From: Holophagaceae bacterium UBA1801
GTDB lineage: Bacteria; Acidobacteriota; Holophagae; Holophagales; Holophagaceae
Direction of reading: 5' to 3'
Assembly: GCA_002319925.1 (NCBI GenBank)
Contig: DCFP01000015.1
Span: forward strand, 1 to 14,724
Length of the DNA: 14,724 nucleotides
Below, piece by piece: positions 13,527-14,724 of this stretch. Every line of letters starts with the position of its first letter. The first letter of the stretch is position 1. Both the position numbers and the translations under genes were made by a program. The notes under the pieces are model-generated. The model was not told where the DNA came from and did no database searches. It was given only the letters and a program-made list of their open reading frames with translations.

Positions 13527-13735
13527 ATCCACAAGGAGACATATTTCTGGAATAGGTCCGACGGTTTTCCGGAAAACTTCGATGGACCGATTCCCGGGGC
13601 AAAGAGGTGAAATAAACCACGCCTGTAATTGACATCAGGCTGCTGGTGTTATGGAAATATTTGGGCTATATCGATCAAATATTTGATTTTATTTTCCACT
13701 AGGGCATCCCGCCCAATAAACAAAGGAGAGGTTTT
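13527..13735 (+). promoter_or_regulatory. AT-rich region with two 14-bp palindromes before glpF
   Basis: GTTTTCCGGAAAAC (13564-13577) and ATCAAATATTTGAT (13674-13687) are perfect 14-bp palindromes. AAATATTTG (13655-13663) also pairs with CAAATATTT (13676-13684), so AAATATTT recurs 22 bp apart. TTGACA (13629-13634) is a perfect -35, but the best -10 (TATGGA, 13650-13655) needs a 15-nt spacer. A promoter here would bypass the terminator. The ribosome site is AAAGGAGAGG at 13723-13731. A 16-codon open frame from 13580 has no support as a gene. Confidence 0.4.
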
Positions 13736-14470
13736 ATGGGTAGTCAGTTCTTAGGCGAAGTGCTGGGCACGATGACGCTCATCCTGCTCGGTAACGGCGT
13801 GGTCGCGGCCGTGCTGCTGAACAAGTCCAAGGCCCAGAATTCGGGCTGGATCGTGATCACGGCAGGGTGGGCCTTCGCAGTGCTCGCGGGCGTCTTCGTG
13901 GCCGCGGCCACGGGCAGCCCCCAGGCCGATCTCAATCCCGCGGTGACCATCGCCAAGGTGTTCATGGGCGGCACGACTCCCAATGACGCCGTCACTCGCA
14001 TCTGCGGTGAGTTCCTGGGCGCCTTCATCGGCTCCGTGCTCGTGTTCCTCTCTTACTTCCAGCACTGGGGCGAAACCAGCGACCCCGGCCTGAAGCTGGC
14101 CTGCCATTCCACTGGCCCCGCCATCCGCAACCCCTTCTGGAATCTCATCACTGAAATTGTGGGCACCTTCGTGCTCGTATTCGTCATCTTCTGCATCTTC
14201 GCCAAGAGTGGCGCCACCGCTGGCGCTCCCGCCGCCGGCGTCGGCCCCTACCTCGTGGCCATGCTGGTCTGGGGCATCGGCCTGAGCTTGGGCGGTCCCA
14301 CGGGTTATGCCATCAACCCCGCCCGTGATCTCGGCCCCCGCATCGCCCACGCGGTCCTGCCCATCCCCGGCAAGGGCGGCAGCGATTGGGGCTACGCTTG
14401 GATCCCCGTGATCGGCCCCTGCATCGGCGCCGTCATCGCCGCCCTGGTCGCCAAGTCCGTCGGCTTGTAA
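13736..14470 (+). CDS. glpF: Glycerol uptake facilitator GlpF (aquaglyceroporin)
   Basis: A 244-aa membrane channel of the MIP family, letting glycerol diffuse through the inner membrane. Two half-helices carry the NPA motifs: LNPAVT (Asn67-Ala69) and INPARDLGPR (Asn194-Ala196). Asp198 after NPAR marks an aquaglyceroporin. The selectivity filter is likely Trp45 (W48 in E. coli), Tyr191 (F200) and Arg197 (R206); Tyr for Phe is a mild change. Six hydrophobic helices are visible. The start has a strong AAAGGAGAGG at 5 nt and agrees with the family. glpK follows 106 nt later. Expression probably depends on GlpP acting at the upstream terminator. Confidence 0.95.
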   Translation: MGSQFLGEVLGTMTLILLGNGVVAAVLLNKSKAQNSGWIVITAGWAFAVLAGVFVAAATGSPQADLNPAVTIAKVFMGGTTPNDAVTRICGEFLGAFIGSVLVFLSYFQHWGETSDPGLKLACHSTGPAIRNPFWNLITEIVGTFVLVFVIFCIFAKSGATAGAPAAGVGPYLVAMLVWGIGLSLGGPTGYAINPARDLGPRIAHAVLPIPGKGGSDWGYAWIPVIGPCIGAVIAALVAKSVGL

Positions 14471-14576
14471 TGGAAAATTAGCTCACGCATCTGAAAGCTG
14501 TCTCCATCTCGTCAGTAAAGCTGTGCCATAAACGCGGCTGAGTTCATCAGCAACACCTTTTCATTGGAGCATCACT

Positions 14577-14724
14577 ATGGCTAAATACGCAGCTGCAGTC
14601 GATCAGGGAACGACCAGCACCCGCTTCATGATCTTCGATCATGCTGGCGCCGTGGTCGGCATCGCCCAGCAGGAATTCCCGCAGATCTATCCGAAGCCGG
14701 GCTGGGTCGAGCACGACCCGATGG
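14577..14724 (+). CDS. glpK: Glycerol kinase GlpK, N-terminal part, cut by window end
   Basis: Only 49 codons are present. YAAAVDQGTTSTRFMIFDH is the phosphate-1 ATP-binding motif of FGGY kinases (DQGTTSTR), and EFPQIYPKPGWVEHDPM is the following GlpK-specific segment. It would phosphorylate glycerol entering through GlpF to glycerol 3-phosphate, the presumed GlpP signal. TTGGAG lies 8 nt before the ATG. The preceding 106-nt gap shows no clear promoter or terminator, so it is likely in the glpF transcript. Confidence 0.95.
   Translation, partial: MAKYAAAVDQGTTSTRFMIFDHAGAVVGIAQQEFPQIYPKPGWVEHDPM

Noticed and set aside
13381..13632. 83-codon frame through the glpF leader
   Set aside because: It crosses the terminator and its T run, which translation would disrupt, and its start is not ribosome-bound; the RNA structure explains the region better.
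13751..14350. Leftward 199-codon open frame opposite glpF
   Set aside because: Shadow of the aquaporin gene; the sequence is Gly/Ala/Glu/Asp/His-rich and has no family features.
1..14724. CRISPR array, insertion sequence or prophage
   Set aside because: No regularly spaced repeats, transposase, integrase or phage genes were seen in the window.

Overview
This is a GC-rich bacterial chromosome segment with short intergenic gaps and sharp AT-rich dips at the control regions. Gene content, the low number of transposon-like features and the protein styles (an E. coli-like QorA, YceH, UbiD, a ZIP-Fur pair, and a Firmicutes-style GlpP controlling glpFK) suggest a Gram-negative with an outer membrane, perhaps an Acidobacteriota/Holophagae-type organism. 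That placement is from memory of similar proteins and is tentative. No phage, insertion sequence or CRISPR array is visible.

Layout. 1-96: a short hairpin-rich, reiterated sequence ending in what looks like the 3' end of a tRNA (T arm, acceptor strand, CCA) without a matching 5' half. 124-1173 (-): secreted five-bladed beta-propeller, GH43/GH32-like. 1174-1570: AT-rich gap. 1571-2071 (+): short, divergent SRAP (YedK/HMCES-like) protein, convergent with 2094-2681 (-), an OmpA-like lipoprotein. 2891-4993 (+): ubiD then yceH. 4997-7102 (-): a DUF523/TudS protein, a thioredoxin-like WCGD protein and qorA, probably one redox-flavoured operon. 7165-8610 (+): an unrecognised 103-aa protein and rlmN, 3 nt apart. 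8669-11073 (+): a complete ABC importer (binding protein, permease, ATPase) with overlapping genes, preceded by two palindromes. 11074-11193: a fold-back repeat between convergent genes. 11194-12390 (-): a ZIP metal transporter followed by a Fur-family (probably Zur) regulator, with a Fur-box-like site over a good promoter. 12728-14724 (+): glpP, glpF and the start of glpK, a glycerol uptake locus.

The most interesting part is 13352-13735, between glpP and glpF. It holds an intrinsic terminator (stem 13491-13519, eight Ts) whose 5' arm is duplicated exactly 50 nt upstream (13440-13449), then two perfect 14-bp palindromes and a consensus TTGACA hexamer before glpF. With GlpP, a known antiterminator family, encoded next door, this is a good candidate for a GlpP-controlled antitermination leader outside the Firmicutes.

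How the genes work together: glpP-glpF-glpK senses, imports and phosphorylates glycerol; the ZIP-Zur pair is a self-regulated metal uptake unit; the ABC genes form one importer of unknown substrate. The rest are housekeeping or stress functions (23S rRNA/tRNA methylation, abasic-site protection, quinone reduction, prenylated-FMN decarboxylation).
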